Assembly: GCA_000991205.1 (NCBI GenBank)
Contig: LBRC01000006.1
Location: forward strand, 1-29,649
DNA length: 29,649 nt
Direction: 5' to 3'
From: Parcubacteria group bacterium GW2011_GWA2_36_10
GTDB lineage: Bacteria; Patescibacteriota; Patescibacteriia; UBA1558; GWA2-36-10
Made by a program: the position numbers and the translations under genes. Positions 15,894 through 23,729 of the stretch are shown here, piece by piece; position 1 is the stretch's first letter, and each line of letters opens with the position of its first letter. The notes under the pieces are model-generated. The model did no database searches. It was not told the origin of the DNA and saw only the letters and a program-made list of their open reading frames with translations.

Positions 15894-16955
15894 TTAATTA
15901 AAGTAAAAGTGGACAGTGTCACCATCTTGCATGACATATTCTTTGCCTTCCATGCGCATCAGACCTAGCTCTTTAGCTTTGGTCCAAGAGCCAGCTTTTA
16001 GTAAGTCATGGCAATTGATCACTTCGGCGCGGATAAAGCCTTTGGCAAAATCAGTATGGATCACACCAGCGGCTTGAGGGGCTTTGGTGCCTTTGGTAAT
16101 AGTCCAAGCCTTAGTTTCTTCTGGACCAGTGGTGATAAAAGTAATTAAATTTAATAAACTATAGCTTGTTTTGATGAGATTATTTAAGCCAGTATTTTTT
16201 ATGCCTAATTCTTGCAAATAATTTTGGGCTTCAGCTTCATCTAGCTCGGCTAGTTCGGCTTCAAGCTTGGCACAGATGCTCAAAGAGTTGTTTGGTAGAT
16301 TTAGATCTTTGCCTAAATCATTTTCCGCAATATTATAGAGATAAATAATGGGTTTAAGACTTAATAAATTTAATTGTTTTAAAATTTTAAATTCTTTTTC
16401 TGACCAAACTTCTGCAGATAATAATTTTTCTTGTTCTAAAACATCTTTAGCTTTAGTAATGACAACTTTTTCTTGATCTAATTCTTTTTCATAAGCACCT
16501 TTCATCTTACTTACCACTTTACTCAAATGTTTAGTGACAGTTTCTAAGTCAGCTAAAATCAATTCTAAATTTATAACTTGTTTGTCATCTTCTGGATCTA
16601 TCTTTCCGCCGACATGAATAACATTTGAGTCAGAAAAATGTCTGACCACTTGCACGATAGCGTCTGTTTCTCGAATATGGGCTAAAAATTTATTACCCAA
16701 ACCTTCACCAGTGGAGGCGCCTTTGACTAGACCAGCAATGTCCACAAATTCAATCGTAGTAGCTACGATTTTGGCAGAACTAGACATCACGCTTAATTTT
16801 TCTAAGCGTTCATCAGGGACAGCTACTACACCGACATTGGGGTCAATGGTACAAAAAGGATAGTTAGCGGCGTCGACTTTATTTTTAGTTAAGGCTTGAA
16901 AAAGTGTCGATTTACCGACGTTTGGTAAACCAACGATGCCTAAAGAAAATGACAT
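15894..16955 (-). CDS. ychF: Ribosome-binding ATPase YchF (Obg family)
   Basis: P-loop protein that binds ribosomes and, unlike most Obg-family members, prefers ATP. 353 residues. G1 GLPNVGKS (9-16); Switch/G2 region with NYPFCTIDPNVGVVAVPD; G3 as DIAGLVKGASTGEGLGNKFL; the G4 position reads YNIAEND in place of NKxD, as expected for YchF; the helical coiled-coil insert spans about 130-200. The C-terminal TGS domain ends in the canonical GKEYVMQDGDTVHFYFN. A TATAAA box 7 nt before ATG suggests a leaderless message. Confidence 0.95.
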   Translation of the reverse strand: MSFSLGIVGLPNVGKSTLFQALTKNKVDAANYPFCTIDPNVGVVAVPDERLEKLSVMSSSAKIVATTIEFVDIAGLVKGASTGEGLGNKFLAHIRETDAIVQVVRHFSDSNVIHVGGKIDPEDDKQVINLELILADLETVTKHLSKVVSKMKGAYEKELDQEKVVITKAKDVLEQEKLLSAEVWSEKEFKILKQLNLLSLKPIIYLYNIAENDLGKDLNLPNNSLSICAKLEAELAELDEAEAQNYLQELGIKNTGLNNLIKTSYSLLNLITFITTGPEETKAWTITKGTKAPQAAGVIHTDFAKGFIRAEVINCHDLLKAGSWTKAKELGLMRMEGKEYVMQDGDTVHFYFN

Positions 16956-17014
16956 AGTTTAATTTATATTGATTAACGTGTTTTATTTAAACACAAAAAA
17001 AGGCTTTCTGTCAA

Positions 17015-17044
17015 TTGGTCAAACCTGTTTTTTTAGGTTATAAT
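17015..17044 (+). promoter_or_regulatory. Promoter of the UvrD-family gene, leaderless
   Basis: TTGGTC (17015-17020), 18-bp spacer, consensus TATAAT (17039-17044), then 6 nt to ATG 17051. Transcription should begin at or next to the start codon. This also shows that the apparent upstream TTG start at 17015 lies inside the promoter. Confidence 0.65.
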
Positions 17045-17050
17045 ATTTTC

Positions 17051-19099
17051 ATGTCAAAAATTGATTTTGCTAAAGTTTTGAATGAAGAACAATATCAAGC
17101 GGTCACGGTCAAAGCTGGACCGTGTTTGGTTTTAGCCGGAGCTGGTTCTGGTAAAACCAGAGTTTTAGTGCATAAAGTTGCCTGGCTGATCGAGCAAGGT
17201 GTCAAACCAGAAAAGATTTTGTTACTCACTTTTACTAATAAAGCAGCTAATGAAATGATGTCACGCACCAAAGCTTTGTTAGGCTTAAAAGATGCAGACA
17301 GACTAGCTTTGTGGGGCGGTACTTTTCATAGTGTAGCTAATAGACTTTTAAGAGTTTATGGTCGCTATTTAGATATTCCCAATAATTTTGTTATTTTAGA
17401 TAGTGATGACAGTAAAAGTTTGCTTAAAAAAATTTCTAAAAATATTTTACATAGTTTAGATAAAAAAAATAATCCAAGTTCGAGCCTAATTCAAGAAGTG
17501 ATTAGTTTTGCGACTAATTCAGATATTAGTTTAAACGAAAGTTTGCAAATTAAGTTTCCCGAATGGCTACAAATCGAAGAACAAATTGTCAAGATAGCCG
17601 AAATGTATAAACAACAAAAACAAAAATCCGGCACTTTAGATTTTGATGATTTATTACAAGCTTGGAAAAAACTCACTACCACAACACCTACTGATAAAAT
17701 TTTTGCTAATTTGTGGGAATATATTTTAGTCGATGAGTATCAGGATACTAATACTATCCAAGCAGAGATTATTTATAATTTAGCTAAAGCTCATCAAAAT
17801 ATTTTAGTAGTTGGCGATGACGCGCAAAGTATTTATTCTTTCCGAGCTGCCAATATCCAAAACATTTTAGACTTCCCAAAAATTTTTCCTAAATGTCAGA
17901 TTATCAAGCTAGAAAAAAATTATCGCTCTAGCCCCGAGATTGTTTCTCTCGCTAACGCCGTCATCGCTGACAATGTCAATCAATTTGCTAAAAATCTCCA
18001 GTCAGTTTTAAATCCGGGCCTTAAGCCAGAGCTAATAGCAGAAAACAATAATTTTTCGGAGGCTAAATTTTTAGCTGACAAAATAGAGTATTTGTTAAGC
18101 ATGGGTTTAGTTCCTCAAGAAATAGCGGTGCTATTTAGAGCCTCTCATCATTCACAAAATTTGGAAATCGAGCTGAACAAACGGGGGATTAATTATGAGA
18201 TGCGTGGTGGCTTAAAGTTTTTTGAACGCGCTCATATCAAAGATGTTTTGGCTCATCTTAAAGTTTTGTTTAATTTTAAAGATCAAAGCTCTTGGACCAG
18301 AATCTTACCTTTATATGAAGGTATTGGGGATATGACTGAAGGAAAAATTTATTCAAGCTTAAGTCAGCTAGATAGCTTAGCGGATCTAAATAATTTAAAT
18401 ATCAGTTTATCAGCTAAGGCAGATATTAGCTGGTCACAGGTCAAAGAAAATTTTAATAGGCTATTAAATATTAGCCAAGAAAATTTAGGTGAGCTAATTC
18501 GTTTAGTGATGGCACAGTACAATGATTATCTGATGTCACAATATACTGACTATCGTCAGCGTCAAGATGATTTAGAGCAGTTAGCTATTTTTGCTTCAGC
18601 CCATAGTGATCTAGCAGAATTTTTAAGTGAAGTAAGCTTGCAAGAAAAATTTAGCGTTGGTGATGATAAAAATAAAGCGGGCGTTATTTTAAGTACCATT
18701 CATCAAGCCAAAGGCCTAGAGTGGCAGGCAGTTTTTCTTTTAAATTTAACAAGCCGGTCATTACCGCATCCTTTGTGTCAGACAGAGATAGAGATAGAAG
18801 AAGAAAGGCGTTTATTTTATGTAGCAGTCACCCGCGCTAAAAGATACTTATATTTATCTTACCCGCTTTCTGAATTTCGTTATGATGGCTATAAAAATTT
18901 ACAGCCCAGTATTTTTTTGAGTAATCTAGATAGTAATTTATTAAACTATAATCATTTAGCTCGTTCGAGTGTTTATGCCCAAAGTGATGGCGTCGAATAT
19001 GTACCAGAACAAAATAATGATTTTTATGATGAAGATAAGCCTAAACCAAAAAACAAAACAAAACCAGGCCATTTTTTGCCCGAAATAGATGAATGGTAA
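17051..19099 (+). CDS. uvrD: UvrD/PcrA-type SF1A DNA helicase
   Basis: ATP-driven 3'-5' helicase used in excision repair, replication restart and clearing of RecA or RNA polymerase. From ATG 17051 it is 682 residues. Motif I AGAGSGKTR is near residue 32, Ia LLTFTNKAANEM, motif II VDEYQDTN, motif III GDDAQSIYSFRAANI, motif IV LEKNYRSSPEIV, motif V STIHQAKGLEW, motif VI YVAVTRAKRYLYLSYP. The C-terminal tail is polar and ends in a Lys/Pro-rich stretch, where PcrA/UvrD carry partner-binding elements. The TTG-initiated extension to 17015 is rejected because it runs through a -35/-10 pair. UvrD versus PcrA cannot be settled here. Confidence 0.94.
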   Translation: MSKIDFAKVLNEEQYQAVTVKAGPCLVLAGAGSGKTRVLVHKVAWLIEQGVKPEKILLLTFTNKAANEMMSRTKALLGLKDADRLALWGGTFHSVANRLLRVYGRYLDIPNNFVILDSDDSKSLLKKISKNILHSLDKKNNPSSSLIQEVISFATNSDISLNESLQIKFPEWLQIEEQIVKIAEMYKQQKQKSGTLDFDDLLQAWKKLTTTTPTDKIFANLWEYILVDEYQDTNTIQAEIIYNLAKAHQNILVVGDDAQSIYSFRAANIQNILDFPKIFPKCQIIKLEKNYRSSPEIVSLANAVIADNVNQFAKNLQSVLNPGLKPELIAENNNFSEAKFLADKIEYLLSMGLVPQEIAVLFRASHHSQNLEIELNKRGINYEMRGGLKFFERAHIKDVLAHLKVLFNFKDQSSWTRILPLYEGIGDMTEGKIYSSLSQLDSLADLNNLNISLSAKADISWSQVKENFNRLLNISQENLGELIRLVMAQYNDYLMSQYTDYRQRQDDLEQLAIFASAHSDLAEFLSEVSLQEKFSVGDDKNKAGVILSTIHQAKGLEWQAVFLLNLTSRSLPHPLCQTEIEIEEERRLFYVAVTRAKRYLYLSYPLSEFRYDGYKNLQPSIFLSNLDSNLLNYNHLARSSVYAQSDGVEYVPEQNNDFYDEDKPKPKNKTKPGHFLPEIDEW

Positions 19100-19105
19100 T
19101 TTTTT

Positions 19106-19131
19106 AAAAACCCCGCTGACGCGGGGTTTTT
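19106..19131 (+). terminator. Terminator of the UvrD-family gene
   Basis: AAAAACCCCGC (19106-19116) with the complement at 19121-19131, loop TGAC, ending in T5, 6 nt after the helicase stop. Confidence 0.8.
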
Positions 19132-19151
19132 AGTTAGTCTTAAAATGCAAC

Positions 19152-19194
19152 AAGAATCCCCGCCCTGAGCGTAGTCGAATGGGCGGGGATTCTT
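19152..19194. repeat. REP-like hairpin with GAGCGTAGTCGAA loop
   Basis: AAGAATCCCCGCCC (19152-19165) pairs with 19181-19194 around a loop TGAGCGTAGTCGAAT. The CCTGAGCG(T/A)AGTCGAA core is familiar from dispersed intergenic repeats in many unrelated bacteria. It can also act as a 3' hairpin for the minus-strand gene ending at 19209. Confidence 0.65.
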
Positions 19195-19208
19195 TAGAAA
19201 GTTTGATT

Positions 19209-19490
19209 TTAAGCAGCTGCTTTGTATTTTTTTTCTGCTTCAGCCTGTACTGATTCGATAAGAGATTCCAATCTATATCCTTTAGCCTCACAAATTGCTT
19301 TGGCTTGGGCTAATGTTTCGGTGCTATTTCTTAATAGTTCATGATCCATTCCCAATTGAGCTAGATTGTGTGATGCGTTATAGACCCTAGTTGCTTCTTC
19401 TAAAATTGCTATTTCTTCAGGACTGAATGCAGCTGGCCACTCTAAGTGGACTTCTTTTTTTGACTCTAAGCCTGATGTTTCAAAATCCAT
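19209..19490 (-). CDS. Small helical protein, unknown function
   Basis: 93 residues, acidic at the N-terminus (MDFETSGLESKKE) and helical elsewhere: FSPEEIAILEEATRVYNASH, ELLRNSTETLAQAKAICEAKG, LESLIESVQAEAEKKYKAAA. There is no membrane segment, signal or metal motif, and no family recognised. It stands alone between hairpins, oriented opposite to its neighbours. Composition resembles local AT-rich genes more than the GC-rich orphans. Coding status is supported by length and amino-acid make-up only. Confidence 0.55.
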   Translation of the reverse strand: MDFETSGLESKKEVHLEWPAAFSPEEIAILEEATRVYNASHNLAQLGMDHELLRNSTETLAQAKAICEAKGYRLESLIESVQAEAEKKYKAAA

Positions 19491-19556
19491 AAAATTATCT
19501 TTAATATTTATGCATTTATCTTAGCAATTTTAGCTAAGAAGTCAAGTTTTTTGAGC

Positions 19557-19585
19557 TTGAAACTAAGAAAAAATAATGATAAACT
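19557..19585 (+). promoter_or_regulatory. Promoter of the exonuclease-WYL gene, leaderless
   Basis: TTGAAA (19557-19562), 17-bp spacer, TAAACT with a preceding TG (19580-19585), then 6 nt to ATG 19592. This is the same -10 to ATG distance as the UvrD-family gene. Confidence 0.5.
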
Positions 19586-19591
19586 AATATA

Positions 19592-20380
19592 ATGAAAGAT
19601 ATAATAGTTTTAGATCTAGAAACACAAAAAACCTTTGATGAAGTAGGTGGTTTTCAAAGTAAGCACCATTTATTAGGTGTATCAGTGGTCGGTGTTTATT
19701 CTTATAACTTAGATAAATATCGAGGCTTTAAAGAAAAGGACTTTCCAGAGCTTTTAGAGCTTTTTAAAAATACTGAACTTGTCATTGGCTTTAACAGCAA
19801 GGCTTTTGATTTTCCGGTTTTACAGCCCTATTATAAAGACTTTGATTTAGCGACTATCCCGCATCTAGACATCTTAGAAGAAGTAGTGCATGCTCTTGGT
19901 CATCGTTTAAAATTAGACTCGGTTGCTAACAGTACCTTAGGTTATGGCAAATCGGGTTCTGGCTTAGACGCTATTATGTATTATCGTAATAACGACTGGG
20001 ATAAATTAATCAAATATTGTTTAGATGATGTCAAAGTTACTAAAGAAGTTTATGACTATGGCTTAAAACATGGTAATATCTGGTATCATAATTCAGGACA
20101 AAAAGAGCCGATAGTTGCTCGTTGGTTTGATAAGGCCAATCAAACCCCGATTAAAAATCTCGTAGAAAAAGCTTTGGCTGATGGCGAACAACTAGAGATC
20201 GATTATATGGATGAAAGTGGGCAAGTGACTAAAAGAAAAATTGATATCCAAGCACTTAAAGGCAATAAAATAAAAGCTTTTTGTCACATGCGTGATGCTT
20301 TACGAGTATTTGATATAGATAGGATTAAAGATGCCAAAATAGTTGGCAAAATGAAAAGTTTTCAAAATAGCTTATTATAA
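19592..20380 (+). CDS. DEDDy 3'-5' exonuclease fused to a WYL domain
   Basis: 262 residues. The N-terminal RNase H-like fold carries Exo I VLDLET (D8, E10), Exo II GFNSKAFDFPVL (D73) and Exo III YCLDD (Y142, D146): a complete DEDDy set, so it is likely active on DNA or RNA ends. From about 195 to 250 the sequence switches to a WYL-type pattern: LEIDYMDESGQVTKRKIDI, then FCHMRDALRVFDIDRI. WYL domains bind nucleic acid or nucleotides and regulate defence and DNA-repair proteins. The fusion suggests a ligand-controlled or ssDNA-guided nuclease. It has its own promoter and shares a convergent terminator with folD. The nuclease part is fairly sure; the WYL call is moderately sure. Confidence 0.75.
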   Translation: MKDIIVLDLETQKTFDEVGGFQSKHHLLGVSVVGVYSYNLDKYRGFKEKDFPELLELFKNTELVIGFNSKAFDFPVLQPYYKDFDLATIPHLDILEEVVHALGHRLKLDSVANSTLGYGKSGSGLDAIMYYRNNDWDKLIKYCLDDVKVTKEVYDYGLKHGNIWYHNSGQKEPIVARWFDKANQTPIKNLVEKALADGEQLEIDYMDESGQVTKRKIDIQALKGNKIKAFCHMRDALRVFDIDRIKDAKIVGKMKSFQNSLL

Positions 20381-20392
20381 AGTAAATAATTA

Positions 20393-20417
20393 AAAAATCG
20401 TGCTAAGCACGATTTTT
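20393..20417. terminator. Bidirectional terminator between convergent genes
   Basis: AAAAATCGTGC (20393-20403), loop TAA, complement at 20407-20417. It ends the exonuclease-WYL transcript (plus) and overlaps the last codons of folD (minus). Confidence 0.75.
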
Positions 20418-21239
20418 CTTATAAAGTTGTAAAGTGTTATATAAAAGCATAGCCACGGTCATAGGACCGACACCACCAGGCACTGGTGTGATGTGTGATG
20501 CTTTAGCAAAAACACTGCTATAGTCCACATCGCCGACAGTATAGTCATTGACTTTATTGGTACCGACGTCAATCACAATAGCCTTTTCTTTGACCATGTC
20601 AGCCGTGATAAAAAAAGCCATACCAGCCGCCGAAATCAAAATATCGGCTTGTTGGGTAATTTTTTTTATATCTTTATTTTTGGGATCAACAATTTCCGTG
20701 GCAACTTTTAAATCGTTTAATAATTTTTTTAAAGGTTGATAAAAAATTTCACTTTTAGCGATGATGACCGCTTTTTTATTTTTTAGATTTTCACCTGTGC
20801 TTTCTAAAAGCTTTATAATACCTAGAGGTAGACCAGGAATAAAATCTGTTTGTTTATTTAATAATTTTTTGATGTTTTCCGGATGGAAACCATCAACATC
20901 TTTGTTGGGGTCAATACTTTGTATAATGGCATCAGTGTCTAAGTGTTTTGGTAAAGGTAATTGCACTAAAATAGCATCTGTATCTTCGTCTTTATTTAAA
21001 AAATTTATCGCTTCTAAAACTTGGTCTTGCGAAGTGTTGGCTGGCATCAGGTATTCATTAAATTCGATACCAACTTTTTTAGCCGCTTCTTTCTTCAAAG
21101 CCACATAAAGCCGAGAGGCCTCATCATCGCCAACTAAAATAACCGCTAAATTTGGGTGGTAGAAATTTTGAAAAATTTCTCCCGCAATTTCAGCTTTGAT
21201 ATCCTCGGCTATTTTTTTGCCATCAATGATTTGTGCCAT
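20403..21239 (-). CDS. folD: Methylenetetrahydrofolate dehydrogenase/cyclohydrolase FolD
   Basis: Interconverts 5,10-methylene-, methenyl- and 10-formyl-THF; works with GlyA next to it. About 278 residues from ATG 21239. The longer reading frame to 21275 is rejected because the added codons come from a REP-like hairpin. Seen: SRLYVALKKEAAKKVGI (catalytic Lys region), QLPLPKHLD, DVDGFHP, and C-terminal PGGVGPMTVAMLL. The dinucleotide-binding segment reads VIIAKSEIFYQPL where GRSxxVGxP is usual: the Gly and Arg are replaced, so cofactor preference or dehydrogenase activity may be altered while the cyclohydrolase residues look intact. It probably follows glyA in one transcript. Confidence 0.92.
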   Translation of the reverse strand: MAQIIDGKKIAEDIKAEIAGEIFQNFYHPNLAVILVGDDEASRLYVALKKEAAKKVGIEFNEYLMPANTSQDQVLEAINFLNKDEDTDAILVQLPLPKHLDTDAIIQSIDPNKDVDGFHPENIKKLLNKQTDFIPGLPLGIIKLLESTGENLKNKKAVIIAKSEIFYQPLKKLLNDLKVATEIVDPKNKDIKKITQQADILISAAGMAFFITADMVKEKAIVIDVGTNKVNDYTVGDVDYSSVFAKASHITPVPGGVGPMTVAMLLYNTLQLYKKNRA

Positions 21240-21244
21240 ATGTC

Positions 21245-21264
21245 GTTCCCGCGAAAGCGGGAAC
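21245..21264. repeat. REP-like GTTCCCGC-GAAA-GCGGGAAC hairpin
   Basis: An 8-bp stem with a GAAA tetraloop between glyA and folD, in the context TGTCGTTCCCGC. Closely similar TCATTCCCGCGAAAGCGGGAA elements are dispersed in many bacterial genomes. Confidence 0.65.
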
Positions 21265-21287
21265 CTAGCAAACAAAAGCTTTGAGTA

Positions 21288-22550
21288 TTACAACTCTGGG
21301 TAAAGAGGAAAGTTTTGCATCAAAGCTAAAACTTTTTCTTTATTTTCTTTCTTAGCCTCCTTAGTTTTTAAAGTATCAATAATTACTTCGGCGATGATTT
21401 CCATGTCCGCTTCTTTTAAGCCACGAGTAGTGAGGGCCGCAGTGCCGAGCCTGATACCGGACGGATCCATTGGCTTACGAGTATCATAAGGTATCATGTT
21501 TTTGTTCGTAAAAATATAGACCTGATCAAGTAAAGTTTCAAAAATTTGTCCGCTTAATCCCAAAGTACCGACGTCGAGTAATAATAAATGATTATCTGTA
21601 CCGCCAGAAACTAATCTGATGCCAGCAGCTAAAAATTTGTTTTCCAAAACTTTTGCATTAGTTAAAATTTGTTGTTGGTAGGCTTTAAATTCTGGACTCA
21701 AAGCTTCTTGAAAAGCCACCGCTTTGGCAGCGATCACATGTTCTAATGGACCACCTTGTAAACCTGGGAAAACAGCCGAATCAATTTTTTGGGCTAAGTT
21801 TTTTTTGTCATCTGGACGTAGGCGATCATTAATTTTCGATAAAATAAAACCGCTACGTGGTCCACGTAAAGTTTTATGTGTAGTGGAAGTGACAATGTCA
21901 GCTACTGGCACTGGATCAGGATGCAGACCGGTGGCCACTAAACCTGCGATGTGTGCCATGTCTACCATCAGGTAAGCACCGACACTGTCAGCGATGTCTT
22001 TAAATTTTTGAAAATCAATAAGGCGTGGATAAGCTGAAGCGCCGGCTAAAATAATTTTTGGTTTATGAGTTTCGGCTTGTTTTTGGACTTCATCAAAATC
22101 AATCATCTCTGTATTTTTATCTACACCGTAGCTGACGAAATTATAGCTTTTGCCAGAAAAATTTACCGGATGTCCATGAGTCAAGTGTCCACCATGAGCT
22201 AAAGAAAAACCGAGGATAGTATCGTGTAAATCACAGACTGCAAAATAAGCGGCGGCATTAGCTTGTGAGCCAGCGTGTGCTTGGACATTGGCATGCTCAG
22301 CACCAAATAATTTTTTGACACGTTCAATGGCAAGTGTTTCTATTTGGTCAATAAACTCATTGCCACCATAGTATCTTTTGTTTGGGTAGCCTTCAGCGTA
22401 TTTATTAGTCAAAATAGAGCCAGTTGCTTCTAAAACAGAAGAGGAAACAAAGTTTTCCGATGCTATCATTTCTGCACCAGTTCTTTGCCTATTTAATTCT
22501 TTTTGGATTAATTCCGCTATCTGCGGATCATTTTTTTGTAAATTTTTCAT
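21288..22550 (-). CDS. glyA: Serine hydroxymethyltransferase GlyA
   Basis: PLP enzyme converting serine and THF to glycine and methylene-THF, feeding FolD. 420 residues, normal length. Seen: N-terminal RQRTGAEMIASENFVS, NKYAEGYPNKRYYGG, NVQAHAGSQANAAAYF, HGGHLTHGHPVNFSGK, VDMAHIAGLVATGLHPDP, the PLP lysine in TSTTHKTLRGPRSG, FPGLQGGPLEHVIAAKAVA and SGIRLGTAALTTRG. All active-site motifs are present. It lies 12 nt downstream of fic, without an SD, so it may be read from the fic promoter or from one inside fic. Confidence 0.97.
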   Translation of the reverse strand: MKNLQKNDPQIAELIQKELNRQRTGAEMIASENFVSSSVLEATGSILTNKYAEGYPNKRYYGGNEFIDQIETLAIERVKKLFGAEHANVQAHAGSQANAAAYFAVCDLHDTILGFSLAHGGHLTHGHPVNFSGKSYNFVSYGVDKNTEMIDFDEVQKQAETHKPKIILAGASAYPRLIDFQKFKDIADSVGAYLMVDMAHIAGLVATGLHPDPVPVADIVTSTTHKTLRGPRSGFILSKINDRLRPDDKKNLAQKIDSAVFPGLQGGPLEHVIAAKAVAFQEALSPEFKAYQQQILTNAKVLENKFLAAGIRLVSGGTDNHLLLLDVGTLGLSGQIFETLLDQVYIFTNKNMIPYDTRKPMDPSGIRLGTAALTTRGLKEADMEIIAEVIIDTLKTKEAKKENKEKVLALMQNFPLYPEL

Positions 22551-22562
22551 CCCGTTAGAAAT

Positions 22563-23174
22563 TTATTTAGATTTTTTAAGCCCCCTTTTTATTATTTTGA
22601 TCATAGCCAATTGTTTATTACTAGCTCCCTGAAGACAAGCTTTGATATATGCATTGGTTGATGTTTTGCACCAATCAATTGGATCATAACCAATGCTCAC
22701 TACAATTAGATCTAAAAATAAACGAATAGTCCGACCATTGCCCTCTCTAAAAGGATGAATGATATTAAATTCATTATGAATCACGGCCAGTTTTTTAGCT
22801 ATTTCATCTTTAGTATTTATTTGGCTCGGTAAGTTTTTCTTTATTAAAATAGCAAAGGTTTTTAAAGACTGATCAACATATTTTATTGGTGCGAACATCA
22901 TGCCATCTTTGGAGATATTAACAGTTCGCACTTTACCTGCCCAGTCATATAGATGTTCTAAAAAATATTTATGAATAGTAAATAATAAAGAAAGGTCAAA
23001 TTTGACCTTATCTTCTTTTAGTAATTCAAAAAAATATGCGTAAGTGTCAGCTAGTAATAATGTTTCAGCACTGTCTAACTTCTTTTTACTTTTAATGCCC
23101 AGTTTATTTTTTAATATGCTTTTATTAATACCAGCTTTTTCATCACTAACGTGATATCGCGAATGCTCGGCCAT
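22563..23174 (-). CDS. fic: Fic-domain AMPylase toxin
   Basis: 203 residues. The Fic core motif is complete: HPFREGNGRTIRLFLDL (about 136-152), with the catalytic His, the metal-binding Glu and the anion-hole GNGR. The flap upstream reads YDWAGKVRTVNISKDGMMFAP. Fic proteins transfer AMP (or other nucleotides) to target hydroxyls; bacterial examples of this size modify gyrase/topoisomerase IV or act as growth-arrest toxins. I see no (S/T)xxxE(G/N) inhibitory helix in this chain. That motif is instead in the small ORF that overlaps its 5' end, making this a class I Fic module. A gyrA gene is present at 8693, but a link to it is speculation. Confidence 0.9.
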   Translation of the reverse strand: MAEHSRYHVSDEKAGINKSILKNKLGIKSKKKLDSAETLLLADTYAYFFELLKEDKVKFDLSLLFTIHKYFLEHLYDWAGKVRTVNISKDGMMFAPIKYVDQSLKTFAILIKKNLPSQINTKDEIAKKLAVIHNEFNIIHPFREGNGRTIRLFLDLIVVSIGYDPIDWCKTSTNAYIKACLQGASNKQLAMIKIIKRGLKKSK

Positions 23175-23301
23175 TGTTTTTTAATATTTGAATTAATTTT
23201 TTATCCTTTTTAGCACTAGGCAAACTTAAGCCCTCCATTTTAGAGGATTGAGAAACAGCTTTATTTATTTTATTTGCGTTTATTTTAAGCTTATTTTTCA
23301 T
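23146..23301 (-). CDS. Fic antitoxin (class I, inhibitory SSKMEG motif)
   Basis: 51 residues: MKNKLKINAN, then NKINKAVSQSSKMEGLSLPS and a basic helical tail ending RAFAISR. SSKMEG fits the Fic inhibitory motif (S/T)xxxE(G/N); in VbhA-type antitoxins the Glu of this helix pairs with the second Arg of the Fic motif and blocks ATP binding. It overlaps fic by 29 nt in another frame, the usual antitoxin-first order with translational coupling. A promoter-like pair, TTGAAA (23349-23354) and TAATAT (23326-23331) spaced 17 bp, lies upstream, with a TATATA-AC-TATATA inverted repeat just downstream of that -10 that could be an operator. Confidence 0.75.
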   Translation of the reverse strand: MKNKLKINANKINKAVSQSSKMEGLSLPSAKKDKKLIQILKNNGRAFAISR

Positions 23302-23325
23302 AATAAATATCGTTTATATAGTTAT

Positions 23326-23354
23326 ATATTACCATATTTTGTTGTTTATTTCAA
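23326..23354 (-). promoter_or_regulatory. Promoter of the antitoxin-fic-(glyA) run
   Basis: Minus strand TTGAAA, 17-bp spacer, TAATAT; leader of about 17 nt before the antitoxin ATG. The -10 match is 4 of 6. Confidence 0.45.
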
Positions 23355-23408
23355 TGATATTGGGTAATAGAAATAAAACGAAGCAATCTGTAGCGTCATC
23401 TGCTTTTT

Positions 23409-23567
23409 AACCCCTCCCATCCTTCCCTTCCCCGCCTGCGCGGGGATCTGGGGAGGAGTTTTTTAGGTAGTCTCCCCCTTACGAAGGGGGAGATTTAGAG
23501 GGGGTTATTTTCTCTAACATTAGCCAAAACGTTTCTCAACCCGACGGGTTACCCGTCGGGTTGTTTT
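23409..23567. repeat. Cluster of three GC-rich hairpin elements
   Basis: Between the antitoxin and the 23730 gene, with no ORF. (a) CCCCGC/GCGGGG (23430-23445) nested in ACCCCTCCC/GGGGAGGAGT and followed by T6. (b) TCTCCCCCTT/AAGGGGGAGA (23471-23493) plus AGAGGGGG and TATTTT, the second copy of the repeat at 4360. (c) CAACCCGACGGG/CCCGTCGGGTTG (23537-23563) plus T4. Stacked so, they insulate the downstream promoter from readthrough. Confidence 0.7.
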
Positions 23568-23575
23568 CAAAAACC

Positions 23576-23604
23576 TTGACAGAATAGCTAATCTGTGCTA
23601 TATT
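23576..23604 (+). promoter_or_regulatory. Near-consensus sigma70 promoter of the 23730 gene
   Basis: TTGACA (23576-23581), exact 17-bp spacer, TATATT (23599-23604). Predicted start is near 23611, giving a leader of about 119 nt. It has the same -35/-10/spacing design as the 11260-11553 gene. Confidence 0.75.
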
Positions 23605-23642
23605 TCTATGTTAATTACGCTCATTAAAATTTTACTTGCAAG

Positions 23643-23697
23643 TATAGTCGCAGTGTTTAGATTAACTAGATATAGTTAGTTTGTGCATTGCGACTAT
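23643..23697 (+). promoter_or_regulatory. Two-stem structure in the 5' leader of the 23730 gene
   Basis: Outer stem ATAGTCGCA (23644-23652) with TGCGACTAT (23689-23697); inner stem TAACTA/TAGTTA (23663-23678) with a GATA loop. It ends 18 nt before the SD (AAAAGGAG, 23715-23722), so it could protect the message or regulate its translation. Confidence 0.55.
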
Positions 23698-23729
23698 GTT
23701 TCAAAATCACACACAAAAGGAGATTCGCC

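Noticed and set aside
17015..17050. TTG-initiated N-terminal extension of the UvrD-family helicase
   Set aside because: It overlaps a TTGGTC / TATAAT promoter; helicase homology starts at ATG 17051.
21240..21275. Longer FolD N-terminus (MFARFPLSRERH)
   Set aside because: Those codons come from a REP-like hairpin; MAQIIDGKKIA is the normal FolD start.
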